Shown piece after piece: positions 62,789 through 64,000 of a DNA stretch of 64,000 nt. Numbering within the stretch: the first letter of the stretch is position 1; each line of letters starts with the position of its first letter. The position numbers and the translations under genes are program-made. Below the pieces are notes generated by a model that saw nothing but the letters and a program-made list of their open reading frames with translations, made no database searches and was not told the DNA's origin. Origin of the DNA: Bacteroidetes bacterium HLUCCA01 (GTDB lineage: Bacteria; Bacteroidota; Rhodothermia; Balneolales; HLUCCA01). The DNA is taken from the NCBI GenBank assembly GCA_001314545.1, contig LIHN01000004.1, positions 62,001 through 126,000 on the forward strand, given 5' to 3'.

Positions 62789-63670
62789 TTACAGGTGCCG
62801 TTCGGCGTGGTAGGATGAGCGTACAAGCGGACCACTTTCCACATGCTCAATGCCCTTAGCTTCACCAATCCGCTTATATTCAGCAAAAACATCAGGATGA
62901 ATCCACTCTTTAACGGGGAGGTGCATCTTGGTAGGCTGCATGTATTGTCCGATGGTGAGCACATCCACACCCGCTTCAACCACATCGTCCATCAGCTGGT
63001 ATACTTCGTCTCTGGTCTCACCCAGACCTACCATGATACCGGTTTTGGTTCGCAGGCCCTGGTCTTTGCATCGACGCAGAAGCTCCAGTGAACGATGGTA
63101 CTTGGCCTGTGGCCGTACAATGCGGTACAGGGACGGGACGGTTTCCAGGTTGTGATTCAGAACCTCCGGTCGGGCGTCTACAACAATCTGCAACGCTTCC
63201 CAGACTCCACGGAAATCAGGAATGAGTACTTCAATAGTTACTCCTTCAATTTCTTCACGCAATCGTTTCAGCGTTTCTGCAAATATGGGTGCTCCGCCGT
63301 CTTTTCGCTCATCACGGTTCACGGAGGTAATCACCACGTGCTTGAGATTCATAAGCCGGGCGGCCTTGGCCACACGGTTGGGCTCGTCCCAGTCAAGACC
63401 CTGTACCGGTCGACCCGTTTTAATGGCACAAAACCCGCATGAACGGGTACATACATCGCCCAGAATCATAAAAGTAGCCGTGCCGGCACCCCAGCACTCA
63501 CCCATATTCGGGCACCGGGCTTCACCGCAGACCGTATTAAGCTTGTAATCACGGATGATATCGGCCACCTCGCGAAAGGTTTTGCCGGTGGGAAGCTTGA
63601 CCCGCAGCCAGTCCGGCCGGCGGGATGTTTCTTTAGTTTGGGAGGGTATTACGTCGAGTTCTTTAATCAT
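62789..63670 (-). CDS. lipA: Lipoyl synthase
   Basis: 293 residues from the ATG at 63670; the track's TTG at 63679 adds three residues. Radical SAM enzyme: auxiliary cluster [12 protein letters not shown] and the SAM cluster [10 protein letters not shown]. It inserts sulfur into octanoyl groups on lipoyl domains. It follows the lipB stop by about 20 bp, giving a lipB-lipA unit. Confidence 0.97.
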   Translation of the reverse strand: MIKELDVIPSQTKETSRRPDWLRVKLPTGKTFREVADIIRDYKLNTVCGEARCPNMGECWGAGTATFMILGDVCTRSCGFCAIKTGRPVQGLDWDEPNRVAKAARLMNLKHVVITSVNRDERKDGGAPIFAETLKRLREEIEGVTIEVLIPDFRGVWEALQIVVDARPEVLNHNLETVPSLYRIVRPQAKYHRSLELLRRCKDQGLRTKTGIMVGLGETRDEVYQLMDDVVEAGVDVLTIGQYMQPTKMHLPVKEWIHPDVFAEYKRIGEAKGIEHVESGPLVRSSYHAERHL

Positions 63671-63690
63671 AGTTAACAAATATACGGAAT

Positions 63691-64000
63691 TTAGTGGGAT
63701 GTGGGCAGGGCAGGCCGACCTTCTTTGCGAATGATAACCGCCCCGAAAAGGTCCTGGAAATGATGGAGGATGCGATCTTTGACTTCTTCTTCATCAACTG
63801 GACGACCAAGTTGCTCTGACAGACTCGTAACGGCCTTATCGGTAATACCACAGGGTACAATGTGGCCGAAATAGTCGAGGCTGGTATTTACGTTGAGCGC
63901 GAAACCGTGCATGGTGACCCAGCGGGAACAGCGTATCCCGAAGGCACAGATTTTGGCGTCACCCACCCAGACTCCGGTCAGTTTATCGATACGCCCCGCT
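63691..64000 (-). CDS. lipB: Octanoyltransferase LipB, truncated by window edge
   Basis: C-terminal 102 codons. The open frame continues to base 64000 with [20 protein letters not shown], matching the LipB TGVWV...KI block; the track's M at 63966 is an internal GTG. LipB moves octanoyl from acyl carrier protein to lipoyl domains and precedes LipA in the pathway. The Lys of the catalytic pair is in the AKICAFGIR segment; the Cys lies in [12 protein letters not shown]. The upstream part lies outside the window. Confidence 0.93.
   Translation of the reverse strand, partial: AGRIDKLTGVWVGDAKICAFGIRCSRWVTMHGFALNVNTSLDYFGHIVPCGITDKAVTSLSEQLGRPVDEEEVKDRILHHFQDLFGAVIIRKEGRPALPTSH

Overview
This is a gene-dense chromosomal window of a bacterium of the Balneolota/Rhodothermota (Bacteroidota-like) branch, probably from a saline habitat. 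The inference rests on several genes together: a PorQ-like type IX secretion protein, a SusC/SusD pair, a Bacteroidota-style LptD, DUF349 and PKD-domain proteins, and an NDQ-motif (sodium-pumping) rhodopsin. No insertion sequence, phage gene, rRNA or CRISPR array was seen. The only RNA gene recognised is a tRNA-Leu(UAG). Base composition looks even throughout.

Layout. 0-5.8 kb: GbsR-like regulator, YraN, FtsB/DivIC, ROK kinase, LptD, then an ECF sigma factor. 5.9-9.8 kb (minus): porQ, aroC, a small TPR protein and a LysM/RlpA-like protein. 9.9-12.4 kb: MlaE/MlaF/MlaD lipid transport. 12.6-16.7 kb: PpiD-like foldase, then ribD-ribE. 16.8-21.9 kb (minus): tRNA-Leu, tig, clpP and clpX, followed by a 3' tandem array, a terminator and an orphan histidine kinase. 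22-25.9 kb: CutA, a lipid kinase, a CPBP protease, a SRAP-family protein without its catalytic residues, and an MBL hydrolase. 26-35 kb (minus): DUF349 protein, a 65-bp tandem array, SDR, MscS, RluA, TPR, a giant PKD protein and a small unknown. 35-42 kb (plus): DEAD-box helicase, a 7TM hybrid kinase/cyclase, a fasciclin protein, the Na+-pump rhodopsin and a small membrane protein. 42-49 kb: cupin/rhodanese pair (minus), then PBP4, an ABC exporter and a beta-lactamase-fold lipoprotein (plus). 49-57 kb: SusD/SusC (minus), a divergent D-aminoacylase-like lipoprotein, and a GNAT-nitrilase fusion. 57-64 kb: short tandem repeats, thioesterase, Hsp33, IscA-type protein, AlbA_2 protein, gpsA-plsY, and lipA with the 3' part of lipB.

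The common themes are envelope biogenesis (LptD, Mla, PpiD, PorQ, LysM, PBP4, PlsY/GpsA), proteostasis (Tig/ClpXP/Hsp33), and uptake and degradation of amide-containing nutrients. Light-driven Na+ export sits next to an elaborate signalling protein. The most unusual items are the pseudo-SRAP gene, the 7TM-kinase-receiver-cyclase protein, two tandem arrays placed immediately after stop codons, the D-aminoacylase relative lacking its first metal motif, and the leaky-terminator arrangement between the rhodopsin and a small membrane-protein gene. All assignments come from reading the sequence and from family knowledge. No database search was run.
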